A model generated the notes under the pieces. It saw only the letters and a program-made list of their open reading frames with translations, ran no database searches and was not told where the DNA came from. Source: Acidobacteriota bacterium (GTDB taxonomy: Bacteria > Acidobacteriota > Terriglobia > Terriglobales > Acidobacteriaceae). From it: 64,000 nt of DNA. The stretch covers positions 1-64,000 of the forward strand of contig QIAU01000122.1 in NCBI GenBank assembly GCA_003225055.1. Reading direction: 5' to 3'. The first letter of the stretch is position 1. Every line of letters begins with the position of its first letter. Both the position numbers and the translations under genes were made by a program. Positions 1-7,235 of this stretch are shown here, piece after piece.

Positions 1-1510
1 TGGTAGGGAGCAACGTCTGCTCAAAACCGGTTATGCCCGCCAGCGCGTTGAAATCCGGGCCCTGCTTGAAGGCGTCCAATCTGATGATGGAAGGAAGGTA
101 ATTGAATCGTGCCACGTTGACTTTGTTTGAGGAAAACGTGCTCGTCAGACTCACGGCGACGTCCTGGCCACGAGTGTGCAGAAGAGCGTAGCCCAGCGCA
201 GGGTACGCGTTGGGGTCGGACTGATTATTGTTAAAGAAACTCCAGCGGCCATACAACCGGTTGGACTGCGTCAACGTTTCGTCGATGCGGGCGGTAAACT
301 GATCGAGGGTGAGCTTTCGAGCCGGCGCATACTCAAACGTCCCGGAGGCGTTGTTCGGGTCGGGGAGGTATTTCAGAAAGAACAGGGCTGCTTGGGATAG
401 CTGTCCGGTTGGAATTTTGTTTCCAGCGAACGCGGTGCGGGTCGTGCTGGTCGTGGGATCGTAGATCGTGTGCAGACCTGGAGCTGAAAAGTCTCCCATC
501 TTTTCGGCGGGGGTAGGCACGATATCGTTAAAAACCAGTCCTTGGCGCTGTCGCACGCCTTCATAGTCGAAGAAGAAGAAAGTGCGATCATGGCCATTGT
601 AGATTCCTGGAATCGTGACCGGTCCGCCGATATCCGCACCGAACTGGTTCTGCTTCAGGGGTTCTCGCGTGGTAGCAAAATAGTCCTTCGCGTCCAGGGC
701 GTCGTTGCGAAAGAATTCCAGCAGGCCTCCGTGCAGCGTATTGCCACCCGCCTTGGCGGTTGCGTTCAAGATAGCGCCCGAGCGGCTGTACTCGGCCGTA
801 TAGCCGTTCTGCTGGACTTTGAATTCCTGCACCGCATCAATGGAAGTCTGGATATAGGTGCCGCCCTGATGCTGCTCCGTGATGTCGAAGCCGTCCAAAA
901 GATAGGTAATCATACGGCCACGAATGCCGCTGATCGTGGTTCCATTGATGTATTCGGGGCGAATGCGCAGCACGTTGCCGGTGCCCGGTAACTGCGCGGC
1001 TCCAGGGGTGAGTTGCGCCAGCAAGTAGTAGCCGCGGCCATTGAGTGGCAGTTCTTCCAGTTGCCGATTGGTGATGACTTGCCCCAGCGTGGCGGATTCG
1101 GTGTTGAGCAACGGGGCGCTCGCCCTGACTTCGACTACTTGGCTGGTCGGCCCTAGTTTCAGGCTCAGGTCGACTCGCACCGCCTCCCCGACTTCGATAG
1201 TGACGCCCGTCTTCAGCGACGTCTGAAAGCCCTGAGCGCTTGCGCTCACGTTGTAAGTGCCGGGATCCAGTGGGGTAACCACATAGCTGCCCGTCGCATC
1301 GGCTGCGACGGTTTGAGAGACGTCCGTGGCCGCGTTCGTAACAACGACCTTGGCGTTAGCTACGACCGCGTTGTTGGGGTCGTACACGGTGCCGACGATG
1401 CGGCCCGCGTGCACCTGGGCAACTGCGCAGGGGGCGCCCAGAAACAGGAGGGAGGCTCCACACAGAATGGGAACTGCAATTTGGGCAAACACCCCTCTGA
1501 GCCTTGGCAT
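1..1510 (-). CDS. Oar-like TonB-dependent receptor, N-terminal part (cut by window edge)
   Basis: Reading the minus strand from the ATG at 1510 gives an open frame to the window edge, about 500 residues. It begins with a signal peptide ending near AVAQ, then a carboxypeptidase-regulatory-like domain (IVGTVYDPNNAVV, about residues 38-115, with the typical GSYVVTPLDPGTYNV stretch), then the TonB plug with LEELPLNGRGYYLLAQLTPG near residue 150. This is the layout of the Oar-like outer-membrane receptors that are expanded in Acidobacteriota; the substrate is unknown but is usually an oligosaccharide or related polymer fragment. CTCCAGGAGG-like Shine-Dalgarno bases lie just upstream of the ATG. 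A TGGTAGTACCA inverted repeat at 1596-1606, about 90 bases before the start, matches sites near the other genes of this locus, so co-regulation by the GntR regulator at 6331-7113 is likely. The C-terminal barrel is outside the window. Confidence 0.9.
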   Translation of the reverse strand, partial: MPRLRGVFAQIAVPILCGASLLFLGAPCAVAQVHAGRIVGTVYDPNNAVVANAKVVVTNAATDVSQTVAADATGSYVVTPLDPGTYNVSASAQGFQTSLKTGVTIEVGEAVRVDLSLKLGPTSQVVEVRASAPLLNTESATLGQVITNRQLEELPLNGRGYYLLAQLTPGAAQLPGTGNVLRIRPEYINGTTISGIRGRMITYLLDGFDITEQHQGGTYIQTSIDAVQEFKVQQNGYTAEYSRSGAILNATAKAGGNTLHGGLLEFFRNDALDAKDYFATTREPLKQNQFGADIGGPVTIPGIYNGHDRTFFFFDYEGVRQRQGLVFNDIVPTPAEKMGDFSAPGLHTIYDPTTSTTRTAFAGNKIPTGQLSQAALFFLKYLPDPNNASGTFEYAPARKLTLDQFTARIDETLTQSNRLYGRWSFFNNNQSDPNAYPALGYALLHTRGQDVAVSLTSTFSSNKVNVARFNYLPSIIRLDAFKQGPDFNALAGITGFEQTLLPT

Positions 1511-1594
1511 AACAGTCCTCCTGGAGTTCCTCGAAGAGAAGAGTTGATTTGACCTGGGCACGAACCGCACTACGCCGCTGTTTAAGGCGCAGAC

Positions 1595-1607
1595 ATGGTA
1601 GTACCAT
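1595..1607. promoter_or_regulatory. Candidate GntR/FadR operator before the TonB receptor
   Basis: ATGGTAGTACCAT is a perfect inverted repeat around a single central base. It contains TGGT-N3-ACCA, the spacing known for FadR-subfamily GntR operators (compare E. coli FadR and UxuR/ExuR sites). The same core recurs at 1846, 7159 (one mismatch) and 9576, always before a gene of this sugar-acid locus. Assignment to the GntR protein at 6331-7113 is inference. Confidence 0.55.
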
Positions 1608-1845
1608 TCAATGCTGAACTGTCAAGAAAAAAATCGCCGGAAGTCTCGAGGATTCTTGCACTAAAGAGAGAACGATTTTGTCGGCATTTCTGGTCCAGCC
1701 CACTTCGAGCGAGGATAGCGAGCCTGTGACTCGTAAAGCGCTTGGCACAACGATCGAGCAGAGAATTGTGCTTGGGCGGAGGCGTCTTGCGTGCTATAAA
1801 ATCCGAGGGTGTTTAGAAGGAGTCAGCTCTCCCTTCCGTCTGTCA

Positions 1846-1856
1846 TGGTCCTACCA
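1846..1856. promoter_or_regulatory. Candidate GntR/FadR operator before the dehydratase
   Basis: TGGTCCTACCA, an inverted repeat with a three-base centre, lies about 75 bases upstream of the ATG at 1930. It is the same core as the repeats at 1596, 7159 and 9576. Confidence 0.5.
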
Positions 1857-1929
1857 AACAATACAGAATCTCAGTTGCCCGCAAAGCCGGTGAGAACAAA
1901 CGGCGCCTAGCACGCTGGAGGAGTCAACC

Positions 1930-3102
1930 ATGAGGATCACCAATGTTCGCACCCGGGTAGTGGAATGGCGAGGCAAGACCGTGCCCCCGCAGTTGCACTT
2001 TTGTACGAACCCCATGGATCTTCTGGAACTGCCGCTCGATTCGATGGGCGCGTTTCGCTTCTATAACTGGCTCATAGTAGAGATTGAATCTGATGCAGGC
2101 CTAATCGGGATCGGTAATGCCGGGCTGGCGCCACGAAGCACCAAGCAAGTCATTGATTCATACTTGAAGCCGGTTCTCATCGGCAGCAACCCGTTCGATC
2201 TGGAATACCTGTGGCAATACATGTATCGCAAGACGATGGCATTCGGCCGCAAGGGAATCGGCATGGTGGCCATCAGTGCGGTGGACATTGCTATTTGGGA
2301 CCTGCTTGGGAAGGCGTTGAAGCAACCGGTGTTTCGTCTGCTGGGAGGAAGGACCAAGGCGAAGATTCCGGTGTACGCCAGCAGGCTCTATAGTCAGCCG
2401 TTGGAAAAACTGGCCGAGGAGGCGTTGGGTTACAAGAAACAAGGTTTCCGCGCGGTGAAGCTCAGGTTCGGATGGGGGCCCGCCGACGGCCGCGCAGGGA
2501 TGCTCTCCAATGTTGACCTGGTCCGCACTGTGCGGGAAGCAGTCGGCGAGGAAATTGACGTGATGGCCGATGCCTACATGGGGTGGACGCTGGAATACGC
2601 CCAGCGCATGATTCCTCTCCTCGAGAAATACAACCTGCGCTGGTTGGAAGAGCCTGTCATTCCCGATGATATCGGGGGATACACCGCCCTTAAGGCAATG
2701 AACCGGATACCCATCGCAGGAGGAGAGCACGAGTTCACGCTATATGGGTTTCGCCAGTTGCTGGAGACGAAGGCAGTGGATTGCATTCAGTTCGATACCA
2801 ACCGAGTGGGCGGGATTACGCAGGCGCGAAAGGTTTGTGCTCTCGCCGAGGCATACTCCGTTCCTGTAGTGCCTCATGCCGGCCAGATGCACAACTTTCA
2901 AGTAGTGATGGCTTCCTACAATTGCCCGATGGCGGAATTCTTTCCCATGGTGGATGTCGAGATTGGCAACGAGCTCTTTTGGTACATCCTGAAAGGCGAG
3001 CCGAAACCGGTGAACGGAAGTATTGAACTGGATGATTCCGTGCCGGGGCTCGGCGTAACGGTTAACGAACAAGCGCTGAAGAACTTCGAAGTTCTGGAGT
3101 AA
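1930..3102 (+). CDS. Enolase-superfamily sugar-acid dehydratase, L-rhamnonate-dehydratase-like
   Basis: A 390-residue member of the mandelate racemase subgroup of the enolase superfamily. These enzymes abstract the alpha proton of an acid sugar and eliminate water, giving a 2-keto-3-deoxy acid. Metal ligands are visible as D214 (MADAYM), E240 (RWLEEP) and E266 (GGEHEF), and the catalytic dyad as D289 (IQFDTNR) with H316 (VVPHAGQMH). The WGPADGRAG segment near residue 182 and the GGEHEF motif resemble L-rhamnonate dehydratase (RhmD) more than mandelate racemase; the exact substrate is not proven by sequence. AGGAGGAGTCAACC gives a good ribosome site before the ATG. It converges with the FAH-fold gene and probably works in the same pathway. 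Length is normal for the family. Confidence 0.8.
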   Translation: MRITNVRTRVVEWRGKTVPPQLHFCTNPMDLLELPLDSMGAFRFYNWLIVEIESDAGLIGIGNAGLAPRSTKQVIDSYLKPVLIGSNPFDLEYLWQYMYRKTMAFGRKGIGMVAISAVDIAIWDLLGKALKQPVFRLLGGRTKAKIPVYASRLYSQPLEKLAEEALGYKKQGFRAVKLRFGWGPADGRAGMLSNVDLVRTVREAVGEEIDVMADAYMGWTLEYAQRMIPLLEKYNLRWLEEPVIPDDIGGYTALKAMNRIPIAGGEHEFTLYGFRQLLETKAVDCIQFDTNRVGGITQARKVCALAEAYSVPVVPHAGQMHNFQVVMASYNCPMAEFFPMVDVEIGNELFWYILKGEPKPVNGSIELDDSVPGLGVTVNEQALKNFEVLE

Positions 3103-3144
3103 GTCAACTCCGAGGCCATTCCCGGCCACCCCCCTCATTTCCTT

Positions 3145-4140
3145 TCATAACGGGGTGGCGGCCGCCAATTGTTGTGCTGAACGATCTATGACGACGGGAT
3201 TGCGCAGAGCGCGGCCAAAACCCTCGAACTGAATCTGCACTTGATCCCCGTGTTCGAGAATGATCCCTTCGCCAAAGCTGAAGGCATCGGCGCCGAAAAA
3301 ATGGACATGAAGATCCCCCGGCTGACGGTGTCCCCGATGTTTGAAGTGATGATGCTCGATGTTTGCCAGGCTGTGCGACATCGCGCTTTCACCAGTGCGA
3401 AATTGGCGATGCCACAGGGTTTTCCCATTCCGTTCGATGGAGACCTCCCCTGGGACCGATTGGAACTGGGGATCCAGCACCAACTCAGGCCCGATGGCGC
3501 AGCACATTAACTTCGAAGCCGCCAGGTAAAGGTAATTCTTTCTCTCCACTACATGGTCGGAAAATTCATTCCCCATTGCCATGCCGATTCGCCTCGGCTT
3601 GCCGGATACGTCGATGATGTAGATGCCGGCGATCTCCGGCTCCTCGCCGCCGTCCTCAGCGTATGCAGGCACCTCTAATGGCTCTCCGTGCGCACGCAGA
3701 ATCGTTCCACAGCCTTTGTAGAACCATTCCGGAGAAATCCCAATCGCGCCCTGGACCGGCCGCCCGCCCTCAACTCCCCACTCGTACATCTTCATGCTGT
3801 CGGTTGGAGTTGCATCGGCAGCATGCATCGCTTGCCGGTTTTGTGCGCTCTTAATGTGCGTCAGCCCGGTGCCGCTTACCAGGCATTTCCCCGGCTCTTG
3901 CGGGTGATCGATGGCCGGGAGAATGCGCCAGTCAGATCGACCCATGTAGATGTCGTCATAGGCCAGATTATGGCCGGAAGTACACTTCTTCACCGTGGTA
4001 ATCAGGTCCGTGCCCGCAGCAAGAGCGTGCTGTGCGAGCTCGTAAATGGACTTGGCTCCGTCCAGAAGGATGATTCGTTGATCGTTGACCATCCCGATGC
4101 GGCGCTCGCCTTGGCCATTGCGAATCTGCAGCAATCTCAC
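3145..4140 (-). CDS. FAH-fold enzyme of the GguC/AraD1 family
   Basis: A 331-residue protein of the fumarylacetoacetate-hydrolase fold. Beginning MRLLQIRNG and containing DSMKMYEWGVEGG, GISPEWFYKG, EDGGEEPEIAGIYII, GNEFSDHVVE and LANIEHHHFKHRG, it matches the AraD1/GguC family, whose members sit in pentose and sugar-acid catabolic clusters, where they are thought to act on 2-keto-3-deoxy acids. The acidic and histidine residues of the FAH metal site (EGGRP, EPEIAG, HHH) are present. The start is GTG at 4140, which overlaps the TGA of the upstream reductase gene as GTGA, showing translational coupling. It is the last gene of the minus-strand operon. The precise reaction (dehydration or cleavage of a keto-deoxy acid) is inferred from family and context. 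Confidence 0.82.
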   Translation of the reverse strand: MRLLQIRNGQGERRIGMVNDQRIILLDGAKSIYELAQHALAAGTDLITTVKKCTSGHNLAYDDIYMGRSDWRILPAIDHPQEPGKCLVSGTGLTHIKSAQNRQAMHAADATPTDSMKMYEWGVEGGRPVQGAIGISPEWFYKGCGTILRAHGEPLEVPAYAEDGGEEPEIAGIYIIDVSGKPRRIGMAMGNEFSDHVVERKNYLYLAASKLMCCAIGPELVLDPQFQSVPGEVSIERNGKTLWHRQFRTGESAMSHSLANIEHHHFKHRGHRQPGDLHVHFFGADAFSFGEGIILEHGDQVQIQFEGFGRALRNPVVIDRSAQQLAAATPL

Positions 4141-4997
4141 CGCAGAGCCTCCGCTACGGATGAAAAATCCTTTCCTTCCCAGCCACGCTGTCGCGCCTCA
4201 CGAAATAGCTGCTGCGCCGCTTTTCCCGTGCGGAACTCCACACTGTGCTCCGCGGCCTCCCTGCCGGCATATTGCAGATCCTTTTGCATCAACTCGAGCG
4301 CGAAGTTAACCTCATAGGTTCGTGCGGTCATGCGGGCTGAGAGTGCTTTAATCAGCGGGCTGCCAGGGGCGCCGTTGTTCAGTATTTCCAAGGCACTATC
4401 GCGGTTCAGACCGCTTCGCTCGATGAGCGCGAGTGCCTCCGCCAACGACGCTGCCTGTACGCCGCATAGATAGTTGTTGATCAACTTGAGCAGAGCGCCG
4501 GAGCCGGAAGGGCCTACATGGATCACTTCCTGGCTCATTGCCTGCAGCACCGGACGCGCACGCTCCAGGGTTGCGGCATCACCCCCAACCAGAAATGCCA
4601 GTTGACCGGATGCCGCGTGACTCTTGCTGCCGGTCACCGGAGCGTCCAGGAATTCACACTTGTGCTCGCCTGCAGCCCGCCCCAGTTCCCGAACCCAGCC
4701 TGGCGAAAGCGTACTGCACTCCACGATTACTGTGCCCGGGCGCGCCGCGCTCAATGCCCTCATTTCGCCCAGCCAGACTTCCCGCGAAGCTTTGTCATCA
4801 GCCACCATGGAGAGGACCACATCCGCATTCCCTGACGCGCCGGCTGCCGAAGACGCAACTTGTGCGCCTCTCCGTTCCAGCGCAGCGGCGCGCGCCGGCG
4901 TCCGGTTGTAAACCGTCAAGGCAAAGCCGTGCTCAAGTAATTGACTGGCCATCCCCGAGCCCATTACACCCAATCCAATCAGTGCTACGCGTTGCAT
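4137..4997 (-). CDS. 3-hydroxyisobutyrate dehydrogenase-family reductase (tartronate-semialdehyde-reductase-like)
   Basis: A 286-residue beta-hydroxyacid dehydrogenase. The N-terminal Rossmann motif is GLGVMGSGMA (residues 8-17), the substrate motif DAPVTGSKSHAASGQ lies at 118-132 and the catalytic lysine is K171 in ALLKLINNYL. Family members reversibly reduce semialdehydes with NAD(P)H; tartronate semialdehyde or a similar product of sugar-acid breakdown is the likely substrate here. The frame stays open upstream to 5183, but the ATG at 4997 is chosen because GGGGAG sits 7 bases before it and the Rossmann fold begins there; a longer start would overlap the transporter gene. It lies 59 bases downstream of the MFS gene and overlaps the next gene by four bases. 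Confidence 0.85.
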   Translation of the reverse strand: MQRVALIGLGVMGSGMASQLLEHGFALTVYNRTPARAAALERRGAQVASSAAGASGNADVVLSMVADDKASREVWLGEMRALSAARPGTVIVECSTLSPGWVRELGRAAGEHKCEFLDAPVTGSKSHAASGQLAFLVGGDAATLERARPVLQAMSQEVIHVGPSGSGALLKLINNYLCGVQAASLAEALALIERSGLNRDSALEILNNGAPGSPLIKALSARMTARTYEVNFALELMQKDLQYAGREAAEHSVEFRTGKAAQQLFREARQRGWEGKDFSSVAEALR

Positions 4998-5056
4998 AGT
5001 AGACACTCCCCTTATTCGAAGGTCCGTCCAGTTCACTATCGGTTCACGACCGAGTT

Positions 5057-6331
5057 TCATGCCTGCGGCAAAGCATACTGCGGCTCCGAAGCGACGACCC
5101 GCCGCACTTGGCGAACCATTGCCAAGATCAATAGGAACGCAGCCACGTGGAATGTACTCACTATTCCGAACACTGTCGACCATCCAAAACCATGGTCAAG
5201 AAGGTAGCCAACAACTAGATTGAAGACTACACCCCCGAGCGAACCCCCGAAGCCAACCAGACCAGCAACCGAACCGACATTGCGCCGTGGAAACAGGTCG
5301 ATTGGCAGAATCATGATCAGTGTCGACCAGGACTGCTGGCCAAAGAAGGCAATGCTGAAAATTACGAGGGCCCATCGCACGGCGGAATGGGGAACCAGCA
5401 GGATCAGCGGCATGACCGCCACACTGGCGCCCATGGCAGCCTTGCGAGCAAAATTCAGCGACTTGCCGCGGGACAACAGCCAGGCTGAAAGCCAGCCGCC
5501 GAACAGACACCCGACTCCGGCCGCAGCATAGGGAATCCACGCATAGTAGCCGACTTTCTTGGTATCAAAGCGGCGAACGTCGTAAAGATACTTGGGGAGC
5601 CAGAACAGGTAGAAATACCAGCCTGCATCGCTCAAGGACTTGGCGAGGACCAAGCCCCAGGACTCGACATAGGTCAGCAACCGAAACCAGGAGATCGGGC
5701 CTTCCTTGCTTTCAGTTGTGATGAACACGTCCTGGATCTCGAGGCGCTCATCGGAGCTGAGCTTGGGATGTCGTTCGGCAGGAAAGTAGGCACGCAACCA
5801 CCATACCGTCCAGGCAAGTCCGACCGTTCCCACAACGACGAACACCCAACGCCAGCCAGCGGCGCCGATGATGATCGCTATCGCGGGCGGCGCAGCAACC
5901 GCGCCCACTGCTGTACCCGCGTTGATGATGCCCATTGCCGTTGATCGTTCACGGATGGGAAACCACTCCGCAACGGCCTTGGTCGCCGCGGGAAATCCGC
6001 CCCCTTCGCCAATGCCCAAAAGCAGCCGCGAGACCACCAGCATGCCAAAACCGGTCGCCAGGCCGTGTGCCGCACACGCCAACGACCACCAAGCCATGAT
6101 GAGCGCGAATCCCCGGCGCGTGCCCAGAGCATCCAGCACGCGCCCGCCGCCCGCGTACATAATGGCGTAGGTCGCCAGGAAGGCTGCCTGTAGCTCTGAA
6201 AACTGAGTGTTGGAGATCGGAATATCCCGCTGAATGGCGGCGATGGCTACGGGTACCGTTTGCCGATCGAGATAGCTGATGGCAATGGCCGCGCCAGTTA
6301 GGGATGCGATTTTCCAGCGCAAACGCATCAC
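5057..6331 (-). CDS. MFS transporter, anion:cation symporter (hexuronate-type)
   Basis: A 424-residue inner-membrane carrier with twelve predicted helices. The N-terminal YLDRQTVPVAI, the loop DALGTRRGFAL, the GIGEGGGFPAATKAVAEWFP segment and ERSTAMGIINAGTAVGA are hallmarks of the ACS family of MFS (ExuT, GarP, GudP types) that import hexuronates and aldarates with protons. The start is GTG at 6331, or the ATG three bases further in at 6328; the first base of GTG is shared with the TAG of the regulator gene. Between a GntR regulator and two catabolic enzymes it most likely imports the acid sugar processed by this operon. Confidence 0.88.
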   Translation of the reverse strand: MMRLRWKIASLTGAAIAISYLDRQTVPVAIAAIQRDIPISNTQFSELQAAFLATYAIMYAGGGRVLDALGTRRGFALIMAWWSLACAAHGLATGFGMLVVSRLLLGIGEGGGFPAATKAVAEWFPIRERSTAMGIINAGTAVGAVAAPPAIAIIIGAAGWRWVFVVVGTVGLAWTVWWLRAYFPAERHPKLSSDERLEIQDVFITTESKEGPISWFRLLTYVESWGLVLAKSLSDAGWYFYLFWLPKYLYDVRRFDTKKVGYYAWIPYAAAGVGCLFGGWLSAWLLSRGKSLNFARKAAMGASVAVMPLILLVPHSAVRWALVIFSIAFFGQQSWSTLIMILPIDLFPRRNVGSVAGLVGFGGSLGGVVFNLVVGYLLDHGFGWSTVFGIVSTFHVAAFLLILAMVRQVRRVVASEPQYALPQA

Positions 6332-7113
6332 TAGTTCTGATGCTTCTTCTTCCGGTGCCGGGGTGGTCCCACCACCAACTCAGAGATGCGGTTTTCAAGA
6401 CGCGAGCTTTCCTGCTGTTGGTGAGCCCGCGAAAGCAGATCCCTCACATCGAGGAGGTGTTCGGTCATTCGTTTCCGCGCCTCGGCGGCATTTCCCTGCA
6501 CGATCGCGGTATAGATGCGTTGGTGAAAAGCCAGGGTGTGATGTACGGAGACCATCTGTGAAGTGAATTCAATCAACTTGTGAAAGGATTGGTGAACCAC
6601 GGTAAAAAGCATGCCGCACACCCGGCTGCCGGCGGCGTTGAAGATGATCTTGTGAAACTCCAGATCGTGCTGGCTGAGGAGGTCGTGGTTCTCGGCGTTC
6701 TGCTTCATCGCCTGCATTTCGTGGCGCAATGCGGTGCGCTCCCTGACCGAGGCACGACTCGCAGCCCGTGCCGCCAACTCCGGCTCCACTATGATTCGTG
6801 CCTCAATCAGTTCATCGAACGAAATACCGCTCAGCAGGATGAGGAACTCGAGTGGCTCGCACAACAGACTGCTGGTGCCGTCGTTGACGTAAGTCCCGTC
6901 TCCCACTCGCTGCGAGATAACGCCAATAATCTCCAGGACCTTCAGCGCTTGTCGAAGCGAGGAGCGGCTGACGTGAAACTTGTCCGCCAACTCACGTTCC
7001 GCGGGCAGGCGGCTTCCTGAGATCAGCGTTCCTTCCGAGAGCAGCCGCTTAAAAGTAGTCAGCAGCCGTACTGTGACGTCTTCCTTATAACTGGTTAGCG
7101 GCGTAGCTGCCAT
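6331..7113 (-). CDS. FadR-subfamily GntR transcriptional regulator
   Basis: A 260-residue regulator. The winged helix-turn-helix spans about residues 9-75 (LPAERELADKFHVSRSSLRQAL, then VGDGTYV), and the C-terminal FCD effector domain carries the histidine and aspartate metal or ligand residues (ARIIVEPELAARAA, HDLEFHKIIFNAAG, HHTLAFHQRIYTAI). Such proteins typically repress sugar-acid genes until a pathway acid binds. The frame is open up to 7281, but the ATG at 7113 is preceded by GGAGGTGG at a proper distance and starts the domain correctly. It is the first gene of the operon. Operator-like repeats before four transcription units of the locus are its likely sites, including a near match at 7159-7169 consistent with autoregulation. 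Confidence 0.88.
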   Translation of the reverse strand: MAATPLTSYKEDVTVRLLTTFKRLLSEGTLISGSRLPAERELADKFHVSRSSLRQALKVLEIIGVISQRVGDGTYVNDGTSSLLCEPLEFLILLSGISFDELIEARIIVEPELAARAASRASVRERTALRHEMQAMKQNAENHDLLSQHDLEFHKIIFNAAGSRVCGMLFTVVHQSFHKLIEFTSQMVSVHHTLAFHQRIYTAIVQGNAAEARKRMTEHLLDVRDLLSRAHQQQESSRLENRISELVVGPPRHRKKKHQN

Positions 7114-7158
7114 AACGTCGGTTCCACCTCCAATGTAAAGAGCGCCCCGAGTAGCTTT

Positions 7159-7169
7159 TGGTCCGACCG
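7159..7169. promoter_or_regulatory. Candidate autoregulatory operator of the GntR regulator
   Basis: TGGTCCGACCG differs by one base from TGGT-N3-ACCA and lies 46 bases upstream of the regulator's ATG. It is weaker than the sites at 1596, 1846 and 9576. Confidence 0.35.
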
Positions 7170-7235
7170 ACGCGCGACCCCCTTCTAAGGTAACGGAATT
7201 TAGCCTCTTCGCCCAATTCAATGTTCTTCTCGCCC

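Larger units (their letters stand above)
1511..1929. other. Divergent intergenic region with two operator-like repeats
   Basis: This 419-base stretch separates the minus-strand TonB receptor from the plus-strand enolase-superfamily gene. It has no convincing coding sequence. What it does hold are the two TGGT-N3-ACCA repeats at 1595-1607 and 1846-1856, one placed for each divergent gene. Confidence 0.6.

Noticed and set aside
3125-3159. Hairpin GCCACCCC/GGGGTGGC between the convergent dehydratase and FAH-fold genes
   Set aside because: The loop is 19 bases, no run of T follows on either strand, and it overlaps the last codons of the FAH-fold gene, so I do not call it a terminator.
4998-5183. 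N-terminal extension of the 3-hydroxyisobutyrate-dehydrogenase-like gene
   Set aside because: It would overlap the transporter gene by 127 bases and add residues before the Rossmann fold; the ATG at 4997 has a good ribosome site.
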